Of a stretch of 64,000 nt of DNA, positions 10,208 through 19,514 are shown in pieces. The stretch comes from Qipengyuania_B sp965214525 (GTDB taxonomy: Bacteria; Pseudomonadota; Alphaproteobacteria; Sphingomonadales; Sphingomonadaceae). The DNA lies in assembly GCA_965214525.1 (NCBI GenBank), contig OZ243959.1, positions 1,922,001-1,986,000 on the forward strand. The letters are read 5' to 3'. The notes under the pieces were generated by a model that worked only from the letters and a program-made list of their open reading frames with translations, ran no database searches and had not been told where the DNA came from. Position 1 is the first letter of the stretch. Every line of letters begins with the position of its first letter. The position numbers and the translations under genes were made by a program.

Positions 10208-11440
10208 TCATGCGAGCGCCGCTTTGAGTTCCTCGGCCAGGTCCACGCGTTCCCATGGAAAGTAATCGCCATCCGCATCCCGGCCAAAATGCCCGTAGGC
10301 GGCGGTCTGCCGGTAAATGGGCTTGTTCAGTCCCAGATGGGTGCGGATGCCGCGCGGCGTCAGCCCGCCAAGCTTGGCGATGCTGCGGATCGCATTCTCC
10401 AGCGCTTGGGGTTCGACCGTACCGGTGCCATGCGTTTCAACATACAGCGAAAGCGGTTCGGGCACACCGATCGCATAGGCGAGTTGGATGGTGCACTGCC
10501 GCGCCAGCCCGGCGGCAACGATGTTCTTGGCCAGATAGCGCGCGATATAAGCGGCCGAGCGATCGACCTTGGTCGGATCCTTGCCAGAAAAAGCGCCGCC
10601 GCCATGGGGAGCCGCGCCGCCATAGGTGTCGACGATGATCTTTCGTCCCGTCAGTCCGGCATCCCCATCCGGGCCGCCAATCTCGAACGCGCCGGTCGGG
10701 TTGATATGCCATGCCGTGTCGTCGGACAACCAACCTTGCGGAAGGATATGCGTCACGACACGCTTCACGTAGGCTTTCAGTTCGGCTTCCTCGTCGCCCT
10801 TGTCGTACCCTTTTGCGTGCTGTGTCGATACAACCACCGCGGTGCAGGCCTCCGGCTTCCCGCCTTTGTAGCGCAAGGTCAGTTGGCTCTTGGCGTCGGG
10901 CTCGAGGAACGGGGCGGCGCCCGATTTGCGATCTTGTGCCAGGCGATGGAGGATCTTGTGACTGTAATCGAGCGTGGCGGGCATGAAATCCGGCGTTTCG
11001 TCGGTGGCGAAGCCGAACATGATCCCCTGGTCGCCCGCGCCTTCGTCCTTGTTGCCCGCGGCATCGACGCCTTGCGCGATCTCGCTGGACTGGCCGTGCA
11101 GGTGGTTCTCGAATGTCAGGGTTCGCCAGTGAAAGCCGTCCTGTTCATACCCGATCTCACGTACGGTGTCGCGGACGACCCGCTCGATCTCGTCGCGCGC
11201 ACCCGGAGCCCAGAACCCGTTCAACTCCCATTCCGGCCGGTCTTTGTCGAACACTTCGCGGCAGCGTATTTCTCCTGACAGGACCACTCTTTGGGTCGTC
11301 GTCATGGTTTCACAGGCCACCCGGGCTTCCGGATCCTTCGACAGGAACAGGTCGACGATCGCGTCCGAGATTTGATCCGAGACTTTGTCAGGGTGCCCCT
11401 CGGACACGCTTTCGGAAGTGAACAGGTAGTTTTCGCGCAT
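10208..11440 (-). CDS. metK: S-adenosylmethionine synthetase
   Basis: Makes S-adenosylmethionine from methionine and ATP in the cytoplasm. 410 residues from ATG at 11440. The start MRENYLFTSESVSEGHPDKV carries the ATP-binding His; GAGDQGIMFGFATDE and the P-loop-like GGGAFSGKDPTKVDRS are the two family signatures. Insertions such as DDTAWHINPTGAFEIGGPDG are typical of the alphaproteobacterial form. It lies 49 bp downstream of lnt. That gap holds a perfect 16-bp palindrome, a likely operator, so metK may have its own promoter. A longer reading frame extends upstream from 11440 but lacks family sequence. Confidence 0.96.
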   Translation of the reverse strand: MRENYLFTSESVSEGHPDKVSDQISDAIVDLFLSKDPEARVACETMTTTQRVVLSGEIRCREVFDKDRPEWELNGFWAPGARDEIERVVRDTVREIGYEQDGFHWRTLTFENHLHGQSSEIAQGVDAAGNKDEGAGDQGIMFGFATDETPDFMPATLDYSHKILHRLAQDRKSGAAPFLEPDAKSQLTLRYKGGKPEACTAVVVSTQHAKGYDKGDEEAELKAYVKRVVTHILPQGWLSDDTAWHINPTGAFEIGGPDGDAGLTGRKIIVDTYGGAAPHGGGAFSGKDPTKVDRSAAYIARYLAKNIVAAGLARQCTIQLAYAIGVPEPLSLYVETHGTGTVEPQALENAIRSIAKLGGLTPRGIRTHLGLNKPIYRQTAAYGHFGRDADGDYFPWERVDLAEELKAALA

Positions 11441-11451
11441 GATATTCCGAT

Positions 11452-11467
11452 ATAAAGAATTCTTTAT
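11452..11467. promoter_or_regulatory. Perfect palindrome before metK, possible SahR-type operator
   Basis: ATAAAGAATTCTTTAT is a perfect 16-bp palindrome lying 12 bp before the metK start, in an otherwise GC-rich region. ArsR-family regulators of the S-adenosylmethionine cycle (SahR) are known to use AT-rich palindromes before metK, ahcY and metH in proteobacteria. Assignment to SahR is inference from position and symmetry. No SahR gene is visible in the window. Confidence 0.55.
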
Positions 11468-11489
11468 GTCTGCCGTGACGCGGGTCGCA

Positions 11490-13109
11490 TTAGCGGCCGC
11501 CACGTCGCATGGCAATGGCACTAGCCGCAGCCAGGATGAGAACCCAGGCTGCGGTCAGCCAATGTCCGGCCAGCGCAAACGGCGTCGGCGCGGCAGCGGG
11601 CGGTACGACGGCGTCGATCCTGCCGGCAACGTGCATCGGCAGATAGGCTTGTACGATCCCCTGCGCATCCACGATCGCACTGATGCCCGTGGTCGTCGCG
11701 CGCAATACCGGCAACCCCTCCTCGATCGCCCGCATTCGTGCCTGGGCGAGATGCTGGGGCGGACCCCATGCGCCGAACCAGCCGTCGTTTGAGGGATTGA
11801 AGATGTAGTCTGGCCGATCGGCGCGATCCACTACCTGACCCGAAAATATGATCTCGTAACAGATTTGCACCCCCGCGCGGCCCCAATCGTCAAGGTCGAG
11901 AGTTTGCGGGCCCGGTCCGGGAATGAAGTCGAGCGTTCCGGCAACAAGGCGCGTCGCACCTAGGGGTTCGAACAGCCATCGCAGCGCCAGATACTCGCCA
12001 TAAGGAACGAGGTGCGCCTTGCGGTATCCGGCGCGGATGGTGCCGCTGCCATCCATGGCGGTGACGCCATTATAGGCCCCTACCGCCCGCGGGATGCCTT
12101 CGGGCTCACCGATCTTCAGGTTCACGGCTCCGGTCAGCAGCAAACTGTTCGGACCGATCGCGCGCCCGATCCGGAACCGGGAGAATTCGGGGTCCGCCGC
12201 CGCGGTCATCTGGTCGTAATATCGTTGCGGGTAGCCATCTTCCAGGTAATCAGGAATGCCGGATTCCGGCCATAGCACCAGACGACGCCGATCTGGCCGA
12301 TAGGTCTGGCTAAGCTTGGCGACATTGCGGAACTGTGTCTCGAACAACGCCGGGTTATCGAGATCGTCTTGCCGAACGTCCGGCTGTACGATGGTGACCG
12401 GCAGCAATCCTTCGGGACTGCTGCCAAAGCGCGGAAGATACATGCCGATTGTCAGCAGTATCGCCGTCAATCCAAACAGCCGCCAGCGGCGCTCCGCCAG
12501 CAGCAGAGCAGACATCGCACCGATGACCATCGCCAGACCGGAAAGCGCGTAGGTGCCGATGAACGGCAATATTCCGGCAAGGCCCGGCCGATCGAACGGT
12601 CCGAGCAGCGCCAATGAAAACGGACCCCAGGCATAACCGGTGAAGACCCAGCTCTTCAGCCATTCCGTGACGATCCAGCTCGCTCCGAACATAAGGGCGA
12701 AAACGGCGGGCCTGGACTGTCCGGCAAGCCGATGCACCGCCAGCGCGGCAAGCCCGGGATAGACGCCCAGATACAACGCCAGCAACGGAACGGCGATCCA
12801 TCCAAGGATCGGGGGCATGGCGTCCTGATAGGTGAAGGCCATCGCGATCCAGTTGTTGGTGATCGTGTAGTGCCCGACGCCAAACAGCCAGCCGGCGGTG
12901 AACGCCTTTCGCGGACGGTCGCTCGTGCGCAGCAGCAGGACGAACGCGCCCATCGCCAGCAAAGCGACCGGCCACCACCGCAGCGGCGGGAAACCGAGTG
13001 CGGCGATGCCCCCCAGAAGCAGGCTCGAGACATAGAGGTGCCGCGCCGCCCATTCGCCGCCAATAAACGAAGGGCGGGCAGGTAGCCGGGTTCGCGAAGG
13101 ATCGTACAC
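11490..13109 (-). CDS. lnt: Apolipoprotein N-acyltransferase
   Basis: Inner-membrane enzyme (539 residues) that adds the third acyl chain to the N-terminal Cys of lipoproteins. The N-terminal half has several transmembrane segments (LLLGGIAALGFPPLRWWPVALL onward). The periplasmic C-terminal half is a nitrilase fold with catalytic Glu in LVPYGEYLALR, Lys in the GYRKAHLVPYG stretch and Cys in GVQICYEIIFSG. A final membrane helix precedes the stop. The reading frame opens with GTG at 13109 without a clear ribosome site, so the exact start is uncertain. It follows the DUF4167 gene by 32 bp on the same strand. Confidence 0.93.
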   Translation of the reverse strand: MYDPSRTRLPARPSFIGGEWAARHLYVSSLLLGGIAALGFPPLRWWPVALLAMGAFVLLLRTSDRPRKAFTAGWLFGVGHYTITNNWIAMAFTYQDAMPPILGWIAVPLLALYLGVYPGLAALAVHRLAGQSRPAVFALMFGASWIVTEWLKSWVFTGYAWGPFSLALLGPFDRPGLAGILPFIGTYALSGLAMVIGAMSALLLAERRWRLFGLTAILLTIGMYLPRFGSSPEGLLPVTIVQPDVRQDDLDNPALFETQFRNVAKLSQTYRPDRRRLVLWPESGIPDYLEDGYPQRYYDQMTAAADPEFSRFRIGRAIGPNSLLLTGAVNLKIGEPEGIPRAVGAYNGVTAMDGSGTIRAGYRKAHLVPYGEYLALRWLFEPLGATRLVAGTLDFIPGPGPQTLDLDDWGRAGVQICYEIIFSGQVVDRADRPDYIFNPSNDGWFGAWGPPQHLAQARMRAIEEGLPVLRATTTGISAIVDAQGIVQAYLPMHVAGRIDAVVPPAAAPTPFALAGHWLTAAWVLILAAASAIAMRRGGR

Positions 13110-13141
13110 CGGGATACTATACTGGTTTGTGTATCGAAAGG

Positions 13142-13831
13142 TCAGCCGACCGCGCTTCTGGCTTCCTCGCCATCATCGTCGACCGCCTTGCGACGTCGCC
13201 TCGCTACCGGCTTCACCGCGCCTTTGCCGTCATCCGTCCCGCCGATCGGCGGCGGAAGGACCGATGCATCGATTTCGGTATCCGCACCATCGCTCGCTTG
13301 CTTGACACGAGTTCTGGGTTTTGGCGTAGCGTTGCGGGCACGCGGCTTGCGCGCCGGTCGTGCCTCGGCCGGACTGTCATCGCCCGCTGGCCGCCGGTTT
13401 CCGCCGCGCTGACGCCCGGTATGATCATGGTCATCATCGCCATCGTTCGTGTCGTCCGAGCGGTCAGGCGATTGCGACCGGTTGTGGCGATCATCGATGT
13501 CCATGTCGGTGTCGGTGTCGGTGTCGTCACCATCGTCGTCATTGTCGTCGTAACCACGGCCACGATCGTCCGGCCGCCGCGAGCGCGCTTCGTCCTGGCG
13601 GGCCTTGCCATCGGCAATGACGCGAAAGTAATGATCGGCGAATTGCAGGTAATATTCCGCCTGCACCCGGTCGCCATTGTGCTGGGCGTCTTGCGCCAGC
13701 TTCTTGTATTTATCGAGCAATTGCGGAGCGTTGCCGCGTGCCCGGCTGTCGATGCGGTTGGACTGGTTGCCGCCACCCTGATTGCGATTTCCCCGGCCGC
13801 GACGCCGATTGTTACGATTGTTGTTGTTCAA
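13142..13831 (-). CDS. DUF4167 protein with acidic low-complexity tail
   Basis: A protein of about 229 residues. After the start comes an Asn/Arg-rich segment (NNNNRNNRRRGRGNRN), then the DUF4167 core NRIDSRARGNAPQLLDKYKK and QAEYYLQFADHYFRVIADGK. A long Asp/Arg-rich low-complexity tail (DTDTDTDMDIDD) and a basic C-terminus follow. The best start is TTG at 13831, which places the family's Asn-rich N-terminus at residue 2 and has GAGGA ten bases upstream; the frame stays open further upstream without family sequence. Function is unknown; the composition suggests an RNA or nucleic-acid binder. It is probably co-transcribed with lnt. Confidence 0.85.
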   Translation of the reverse strand: MNNNNRNNRRRGRGNRNQGGGNQSNRIDSRARGNAPQLLDKYKKLAQDAQHNGDRVQAEYYLQFADHYFRVIADGKARQDEARSRRPDDRGRGYDDNDDDGDDTDTDTDMDIDDRHNRSQSPDRSDDTNDGDDDHDHTGRQRGGNRRPAGDDSPAEARPARKPRARNATPKPRTRVKQASDGADTEIDASVLPPPIGGTDDGKGAVKPVARRRRKAVDDDGEEARSAVG

Positions 13832-14065
13832 GGGTATGTGTTCCTCGTTCGTTGCGCATCGCGGTCTTGGCCGCCAATGTCGCATGACCCCCTTGCCGCA
13901 TCGGCTCATGCCAATTTGCGGATGCTCCGGCTCACTCCCTGTCCGCGGACGGTCGAGACCGCGACAAAATGCGAGATGTTGGAGCTAAACCAATGCGGGA
14001 GGCCAAAGGCCCAACCGCTGGTCTTGCACAGGAGATAGCCGCTTCTCACACCTTTGCCAAGCTCT

Positions 14066-14887
14066 TTATCGAAGCACGACGGCGCGCGGACGGTCCGCAA
14101 GATCGCGATGCAGATCGGTCGCAAACCCGGCTGCATGGGCCAGCGCCGTGACCGCATCCGCCTGTGCATGGCCAATTTCAAGGATGGCAGCGGCATCTTC
14201 GTTCATGAGCGATGCAATCTGGGGGATCAGCACGCGGTATTCATGCAGCCCGTCCGGGCCGGCATACAGGGCCGAGGCCGGCTCGTATTGGCGCACGTCG
14301 GGCGCAAGTTCGACTGTGCTTTCAACATAGGGCGGGTTGCATAGGATAAGGTCGAAGGTGCCGAGGTCTTCGGACCATCGATCCTCCCTCCAATTTCCGC
14401 AGCGAATGTCGGCGCGTTCGTTCAACTGCAACCGCACCGCATTCCTACGCGCGACATCGCATGCGGCCCCGTTTGCGTCCAGCCCCAAGCCCACGGCCTG
14501 CGTTTCGGCGAGGAAGGTCAACAGCAGGGCACCCGTTCCCGTACCGAGATCGAGCACGCGGTATGCATCGTGTTTGACGGCCAGCGCGGCCCTGATCAGA
14601 GTTTCGCTATCGCCGCGCGGGATCAACGTGTCGGGTGAAACGATGAACGGACGGCCGAAAAACTCGGCCTCTCCCGTGATGTAAGCGATCGGTTCATGAA
14701 GTGCGCGCCGTTCCACGAATGCAGCGAAGTTCGGCGGTGCGCCATCGCCCATATGCCGCACCAGCAGTTCGGAGCGCGTCGTCCCCAGCGCATGGGCCAT
14801 CAGCAATTCGGCATCCAGGCGCGCGGTATCGCATGCGGCCAAAAGACGGTGCGCTGCATTTCGGACGGCCTCGCCTACGGTGGTCAC
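14066..14887 (-). CDS. prmC: Release factor glutamine methyltransferase
   Basis: A 273-residue N5-glutamine methyltransferase that methylates the GGQ glutamine of release factors. The N-terminal helical domain (ARLDAELLMAHALG) is followed by the SAM-binding LDLGTGTGALLLTFLAE and the catalytic NPPY motif (LILCNPPYVES). TLIPRGDSETLI matches the family's PRxDTE element with slight change. It overlaps the prfA stop by 4 bp, so methyltransferase and substrate are translated together. Last gene of hisS-prfA-prmC. Confidence 0.95.
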   Translation of the reverse strand: MTTVGEAVRNAAHRLLAACDTARLDAELLMAHALGTTRSELLVRHMGDGAPPNFAAFVERRALHEPIAYITGEAEFFGRPFIVSPDTLIPRGDSETLIRAALAVKHDAYRVLDLGTGTGALLLTFLAETQAVGLGLDANGAACDVARRNAVRLQLNERADIRCGNWREDRWSEDLGTFDLILCNPPYVESTVELAPDVRQYEPASALYAGPDGLHEYRVLIPQIASLMNEDAAAILEIGHAQADAVTALAHAAGFATDLHRDLADRPRAVVLR

Positions 14888-15951
14888 GTGTCGAGCGCTG
14901 CCAATCGTTTGGCCTCGTCCTCCGCCGTTAGCGCATCGACCAGTTCGCCAAGGCCGGGGCCGGCAAGGATTTCGGGCAGTTTGTGCAGGGTCAGGCCGAT
15001 ACGGTGGTCCGTTACCCTTCCCTGAGGGAAGTTATAGGTGCGGATGCGTTCGGAACGGTCGCCACTGCCAACCATCGCCTTGCGCGCCTCTGCCTCGGCA
15101 CCCTGCGCCGCGTCGCGCTGTTGCTCGTACAGGCGAGCGCGCAGCACCTGCATGGCCTTTTCCTTGTTCTTGTGCTGGCTGCGTCCGTCCTGGCAGGTGA
15201 CGATCACCCCGCTCGGCAAATGCGTGATGCGGACTGCGGAATCGGTGGTGTTCACATGCTGCCCGCCCGCGCCGCTGGCCCGATAGACGTCGATCTTCAG
15301 GTCGCGGTCTTCGATCTGCACATCGACCGCATCGGGTTCGGGCAGGACGGCAACGGTCGCGGCGCTGGTATGGATGCGCCCGCCGCTCTCGGTTTCCGGC
15401 ACGCGCTGCACTCGATGCACACCGGATTCGAACTTCAATTTGGCAAACACGCCCGTGCCGGTGACGTTGGCGACGACTTCTTTCAATCCGCCAATGTCGC
15501 TCGCGTTCAGGTTGACCGCTTCCACGCGCCAACCCTGCTCCGCGGCGAAACGCTCGTACATACGGTACAGATCGGCGGCGAACAGCGCGGCTTCCTCCCC
15601 GCCTGTCCCTGCGCGAATTTCCAGCATTGCGGGACGCGCATCGGCGCTGTCGCGCGGCAGCATCGCGAGGGCGAGCGCGCGTTCCTGCTCGGGCAGACGT
15701 TTACGCAGCCCATCCAGTTCCTCTTCGGCCATGCCCTTCATTTCCGGATCGGCAAGCATGGCTTCCAGCCCATCGATTTCGGTGCGCATGGCGCGGATAT
15801 CGCTGGCGGTTTTCGCCACCGGCTCGAGTTCCGCATAATCGCGAGAAGCTTGTACGAATGCGTCGCCCTCCAGCAAACCCGACGCGAGCCGCGCCTCGAT
15901 CTCGGCGAAACGATGGAGGATCTGGTCGAGGCGTTCGGAGGGGATGGTCAT
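14884..15951 (-). CDS. prfA: Peptide chain release factor 1
   Basis: RF1 (355 residues), which reads UAA and UAG and releases the finished peptide. The GGQ loop is in YRASGAGGQHVNTTDSAVRI, and the RF1 anticodon-like PxT region precedes it as RVPETESGGRIHTS. N-terminal helical domain and C-terminal EILAGPGLGELVDAL are normal. Its ATG overlaps the hisS stop (ATGA), and its own stop overlaps prmC, giving tight coupling. Confidence 0.96.
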   Translation of the reverse strand: MTIPSERLDQILHRFAEIEARLASGLLEGDAFVQASRDYAELEPVAKTASDIRAMRTEIDGLEAMLADPEMKGMAEEELDGLRKRLPEQERALALAMLPRDSADARPAMLEIRAGTGGEEAALFAADLYRMYERFAAEQGWRVEAVNLNASDIGGLKEVVANVTGTGVFAKLKFESGVHRVQRVPETESGGRIHTSAATVAVLPEPDAVDVQIEDRDLKIDVYRASGAGGQHVNTTDSAVRITHLPSGVIVTCQDGRSQHKNKEKAMQVLRARLYEQQRDAAQGAEAEARKAMVGSGDRSERIRTYNFPQGRVTDHRIGLTLHKLPEILAGPGLGELVDALTAEDEAKRLAALDT

Positions 15952-17309
15952 GAGCGCGGAACGAGTTCCAAAGGAACGCCGGAGTGGATAGCTGCCTCGA
16001 CGTTCGCCATTTTCTTAGCGGCAAACTTCTTTTCCAAGGAATTGGAAAGGTGCCTGCTGAAGATACTTCCTGGGTTATCCGATCGGACCCTCAAGTTCCC
16101 TAGAGCAGGGTGCTGGGCCATAGCGTCCAAGGTGAGGATACGGTTCGCACCCGACTTGACGGCTTTGTCGAAGCGCTTCTTGCGCGAGCCCATCGAGAAA
16201 ACCTCAGTGGTATACTGAGAACCGAATTGATCCTGTAAAGATCGTAACTCCGACGCCAGCCATAATGCCAATGGTTCCAGTTCGTCATCTTCGACGACGA
16301 TAGCACAATCAAGCCGTTCAGCACCTTTGCCTTCACCCACCAGCATCGCCAGCCGCTCGATCCCTGCTGCCCAGCCCACGGCCGGGGTCGCGGGACCACC
16401 CAGCGTCTCGATGAGTCCATCATAGCGGCCGCCGCCCAAGACCGTGCTTTGCGCGCCGAGCTTGTCCGCCGTGTCAGATCCCTCGTCGGGCACGAACTCG
16501 AACGCCGTGTGGCGATAATAGTCGAGGCCGCGCACCAGACCGGGCGCCCGCCGCCATTTGACGCCCGCCGAGTCCAGCCCGTTCGTTACCTGTTCGAAGA
16601 AGCGCAGCGCTTCGTCCGAAAGGAACTGGTCGATCTTCGGCGCGTCGGCAACGAATACCTGGTCCCTGCGATCCTTGGAATCCAGGATGCGAAGCGGGTT
16701 CTTATCCAACCGCTCTTGCGATTCCCCGCTCAATTGGCTGCGAACGTCTTGGAAATGTTCGATCAAAGCGGCCCGCCACGCTTCCCGGCTGTCGCCATCG
16801 CCCAGCGTATTGAGTTGCAAGGTGACGCCTTCGATGCCCAATTCGCGTAGCAGCTGGTTTGCCATCGCCAGCAATTCCACGTCCGCCTGCGGTTCGGCGG
16901 TACCGACAATCTCGGCGTCGAGCTGGTGAAACTGGCGATAACGACCCTTTTGCGGACGTTCATAACGGAACAGCGGACCATGTGTCGCCACCTTCAGGGG
17001 CGCGTGTTGCTGCCATCCGTCAGTGATAAAGGCCCGCGCGATCCCGGCGGTGAATTCCGGACGCAAGGTGAGCGAGTCTCCGCTCCGGTCTTCGAACGAA
17101 TACATCTCCTTCGAGACGATGTCCGTCGTCTCCCCGATGGAGCGGGCGAACACCTCGGTCCGCTCGAACACGGGCATCTCGATGCGGCGGAATCGGTACA
17201 GCTTGCGTACCCGCTCGAACGTTTCGACAACGAACGCGAAGGTCTCAGCGTCGGCGCCGAAAATGTCTTGCGTGCCGCGGATCGCCTGCGGGGTCTGTAT
17301 GCTCACCAT
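15948..17309 (-). CDS. hisS: Histidyl-tRNA synthetase
   Basis: Class II synthetase charging tRNA-His. From ATG 17309 it has 453 residues, on the long side for bacteria. Motif 2 is LTLRPEFTAGIARAFI, and the histidine-specific loop is LVRGLDYYRHTAFEF; GGGRYDGLIETLGGP is motif 3 region. The last 110 residues (anticodon-binding domain) are divergent, with GSRKKRFDKAVKSGANRI in place of the usual pattern and a Lys-rich extension. Counted GC in 16021-16080 and 16201-16260 is 45-48%, lower than the surroundings. An in-frame ATG at 17321 is an alternative start. Confidence 0.93.
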   Translation of the reverse strand: MVSIQTPQAIRGTQDIFGADAETFAFVVETFERVRKLYRFRRIEMPVFERTEVFARSIGETTDIVSKEMYSFEDRSGDSLTLRPEFTAGIARAFITDGWQQHAPLKVATHGPLFRYERPQKGRYRQFHQLDAEIVGTAEPQADVELLAMANQLLRELGIEGVTLQLNTLGDGDSREAWRAALIEHFQDVRSQLSGESQERLDKNPLRILDSKDRRDQVFVADAPKIDQFLSDEALRFFEQVTNGLDSAGVKWRRAPGLVRGLDYYRHTAFEFVPDEGSDTADKLGAQSTVLGGGRYDGLIETLGGPATPAVGWAAGIERLAMLVGEGKGAERLDCAIVVEDDELEPLALWLASELRSLQDQFGSQYTTEVFSMGSRKKRFDKAVKSGANRILTLDAMAQHPALGNLRVRSDNPGSIFSRHLSNSLEKKFAAKKMANVEAAIHSGVPLELVPRS

Positions 17310-17451
17310 GTTGGCGCGCATAGCCCTGCTGTCCCACGCCCGCAACGCCGTGCCGTTTTGCAACGCAGCAAAAACGCGGTTGTTCGATGCATGTCGCCCG
17401 CTTACAGGCGACCGTCATCCACAAGCTGCCCTTCGACGAAGCGAGAGAACC

Positions 17452-17994
17452 ATGCGTATCGACAAGATCCCCACGGGGGTGAACCCGCCCAACGATCTCA
17501 ACGTCGTGATCGAAGTGCCCACTGGCGGCGAGCCGGTGAAATACGAGTTCGACAAGGAATCGGGTGCGCTGTTCGTCGACCGCATCCTGCATACGCCCAT
17601 GCGCTATCCAGCCAATTACGGTTTCGTGCCGCATACATTGTCGCCCGATGGTGACCCGCTGGATGCGCTGGTCATTGCCCGCTCACCTTTCATCCCGGGT
17701 TGCGTGGTTCGGGCCCGCCCCATCGGCGTGCTGAATCTGGAAGATGAGCACGGGGGTGACGAAAAGCTTGTCTGCGTGCCGGTCGATACGACCTTTCCCT
17801 ATTATTCAGACGTGGGCGAAACGAAGGATTTGCCGTCCATCATCTTCCAGCAGATTGAACATTTCTTCACGCATTATAAAGACCTGGAGAAGGAGAAATG
17901 GGTACGCGTGGGCAATTGGGGCAATGCGGCCGACGCCCGCCGCATCATCACAGAAGCGATCGCCCGCGAAAAGGATGCGAACAACGGCAGTTGA
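17452..17994 (+). CDS. ppa: Inorganic pyrophosphatase
   Basis: Cytoplasmic type I pyrophosphatase (180 residues) hydrolysing PPi from biosynthesis. Active-site residues lie in NVVIEVPTGGEPVKYEFDKE, FVDRILHTPMRYPANYGFVP and the metal-binding signature DGDPLDALVIA. The start at 17452 follows GCGAGAGAACC; the frame is open upstream but without family sequence. It is divergent from hisS. Confidence 0.97.
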   Translation: MRIDKIPTGVNPPNDLNVVIEVPTGGEPVKYEFDKESGALFVDRILHTPMRYPANYGFVPHTLSPDGDPLDALVIARSPFIPGCVVRARPIGVLNLEDEHGGDEKLVCVPVDTTFPYYSDVGETKDLPSIIFQQIEHFFTHYKDLEKEKWVRVGNWGNAADARRIITEAIAREKDANNGS

Positions 17995-18004
17995 TCGCCC
18001 GCTT

Positions 18005-19495
18005 CTATTCTACCGGCCGGGAATGATCCAGCAGATCGGCCTGCGTATCGTCATCGTTGCGCCGCTCGGCCGCGACCATTTCAGCCACTTCGTCAGAAGG
18101 GGTCACGTCGTGCGGCTCTTCGCCTACGACCGGGCTTGCCGCTGCCGGGTATTGCCTGCCCCGACCCGAGGGCGCGTCTCGCTCGCCCTTGGTAGCCATA
18201 TCGGCTGCTCCTTGCGCGAAATTGGCCAGGGGTAGCGGCGTCGAGCGGGGATCGAAGCGCAACCGATAGATGGGTTCTGGAATTGCGAACCCCGCCTGCT
18301 CCAGCGCATCCTTGACCGCGGGGATCGCCTGGCTTTGTGCCTTGAACCAATCGGCCTCCCGCTGATCGATCCAGCCGAGATATTCGATCAGGATATTGGA
18401 ATCGCCGACCTCCTTGATGCGCGCCTCGGGTTCGGGTTCATCGAGAACGAACGGCAGTTGCGCCAGTGTTTCGCGGCCAATCCTGCGGGCCGCTCTGGGA
18501 TCGTCGTCCGCATCAATACCCAGGAAGATCGAAAACCGTCGCTGTGGATTGCGGGTGTAGTTGAGGATGACGGCCTTGAACACCTGCGCGTTGGGAATAC
18601 GCAGGTGATTGCCGTCCAGCGTCATCAAGACGGTTGCCCTGCTCGTCAACCGAACGACCCGACCTTCAAAATCGTCGATGCAGACCCAATCGTTCGCGCG
18701 GAATGGCTGGCGCAGGGACAATAGCAGCGAGGCGACGTAGTTCTCGATGGTGTCGCGCATGGCGAACCCCAACGCAATGCCGATGACGCCCGCCCCGCCC
18801 AAGACCGCGCCGAGCAGCGCGCTCGCTCCCAGCATGTCGAGCGCGATGACCAGCCCGATGATCACGAAAACGAACCGGATCGCGCTGGCGATCAACTCGG
18901 CCAGGAAGTTGTTCGGCGCGATGCGCTGCCACAAACGGGTGAACCCGGCGAGGGCGTAACCGATTGCGGCGACCAATGCAGCCACCAGCAAGGCAGCAGC
19001 GATCAGGGGCAGGAATTTTACAAGATCGTCGAACCGTTCGCCCAGATTGTTGAACACGCCGGAACCCGCCGCGACCGACACGTCGCGCTCGAGTTCGTTC
19101 TCGATCGTGACGACACCCGATACCCGGCCCGCTATCGCTTCTGCCCGAGCGATATCATCCTGCGCCGGGACTTGCCCGGTAAGCCGCACGACCCCTTGAT
19201 CAACCGCTACGGTCACCTCTTCCATGGCCGGAATCTCGCGAAAGATGTCGGCGATACGGGACCTTATGCGCGCGTCGGCGCCGCTATCCTGGGTATCCTC
19301 GATTGCGGTAGCGGGCTCCGTAGTGGCGGAAGCGCTCGCATCGGGTTCGGGCGATGGCAACACGGATGTCATGGCCGCCGCCCGGACCGGTTCCGCAGCG
19401 TAAAGCGACATTACACCCAAAAGCCCGACCAGCGCCGGCACGAATGCGCGAAGCCATAGGCACGGCCTGCGCCAACTTAGCATCCGGCGGTGCAT
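18005..19495 (-). CDS. MscS-type mechanosensitive channel with BON domain
   Basis: A 496-residue channel. A signal-like hydrophobic start (FVPALVGLLGVMSLYAAEPV) and a low-complexity linker are followed by a BON domain (about residues 75-140; VDQGVVRLTGQVPAQDDIAR), thought to bind membranes. Three or more transmembrane helices then lead to the pore helix GAVLGGAGVIGIALGFAMRD and the beta domain (FRANDWVCIDDFEGRVVRL, with HLRIPNAQVFKAVILNYTR). The acidic tail has no known domain. It is the second gene of a two-gene unit, 19 bp after the small membrane protein at 19515-19904. Confidence 0.92.
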   Translation of the reverse strand: MHRRMLSWRRPCLWLRAFVPALVGLLGVMSLYAAEPVRAAAMTSVLPSPEPDASASATTEPATAIEDTQDSGADARIRSRIADIFREIPAMEEVTVAVDQGVVRLTGQVPAQDDIARAEAIAGRVSGVVTIENELERDVSVAAGSGVFNNLGERFDDLVKFLPLIAAALLVAALVAAIGYALAGFTRLWQRIAPNNFLAELIASAIRFVFVIIGLVIALDMLGASALLGAVLGGAGVIGIALGFAMRDTIENYVASLLLSLRQPFRANDWVCIDDFEGRVVRLTSRATVLMTLDGNHLRIPNAQVFKAVILNYTRNPQRRFSIFLGIDADDDPRAARRIGRETLAQLPFVLDEPEPEARIKEVGDSNILIEYLGWIDQREADWFKAQSQAIPAVKDALEQAGFAIPEPIYRLRFDPRSTPLPLANFAQGAADMATKGERDAPSGRGRQYPAAASPVVGEEPHDVTPSDEVAEMVAAERRNDDDTQADLLDHSRPVE

Positions 19496-19514
19496 CGGCT
19501 CATACTGAAAGCGG

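Noticed and set aside
13490..13560. Trinucleotide repeat tract
   Set aside because: It encodes the Asp/Thr-rich tail of the DUF4167 protein, so it is coding low complexity rather than a separate repeat element.
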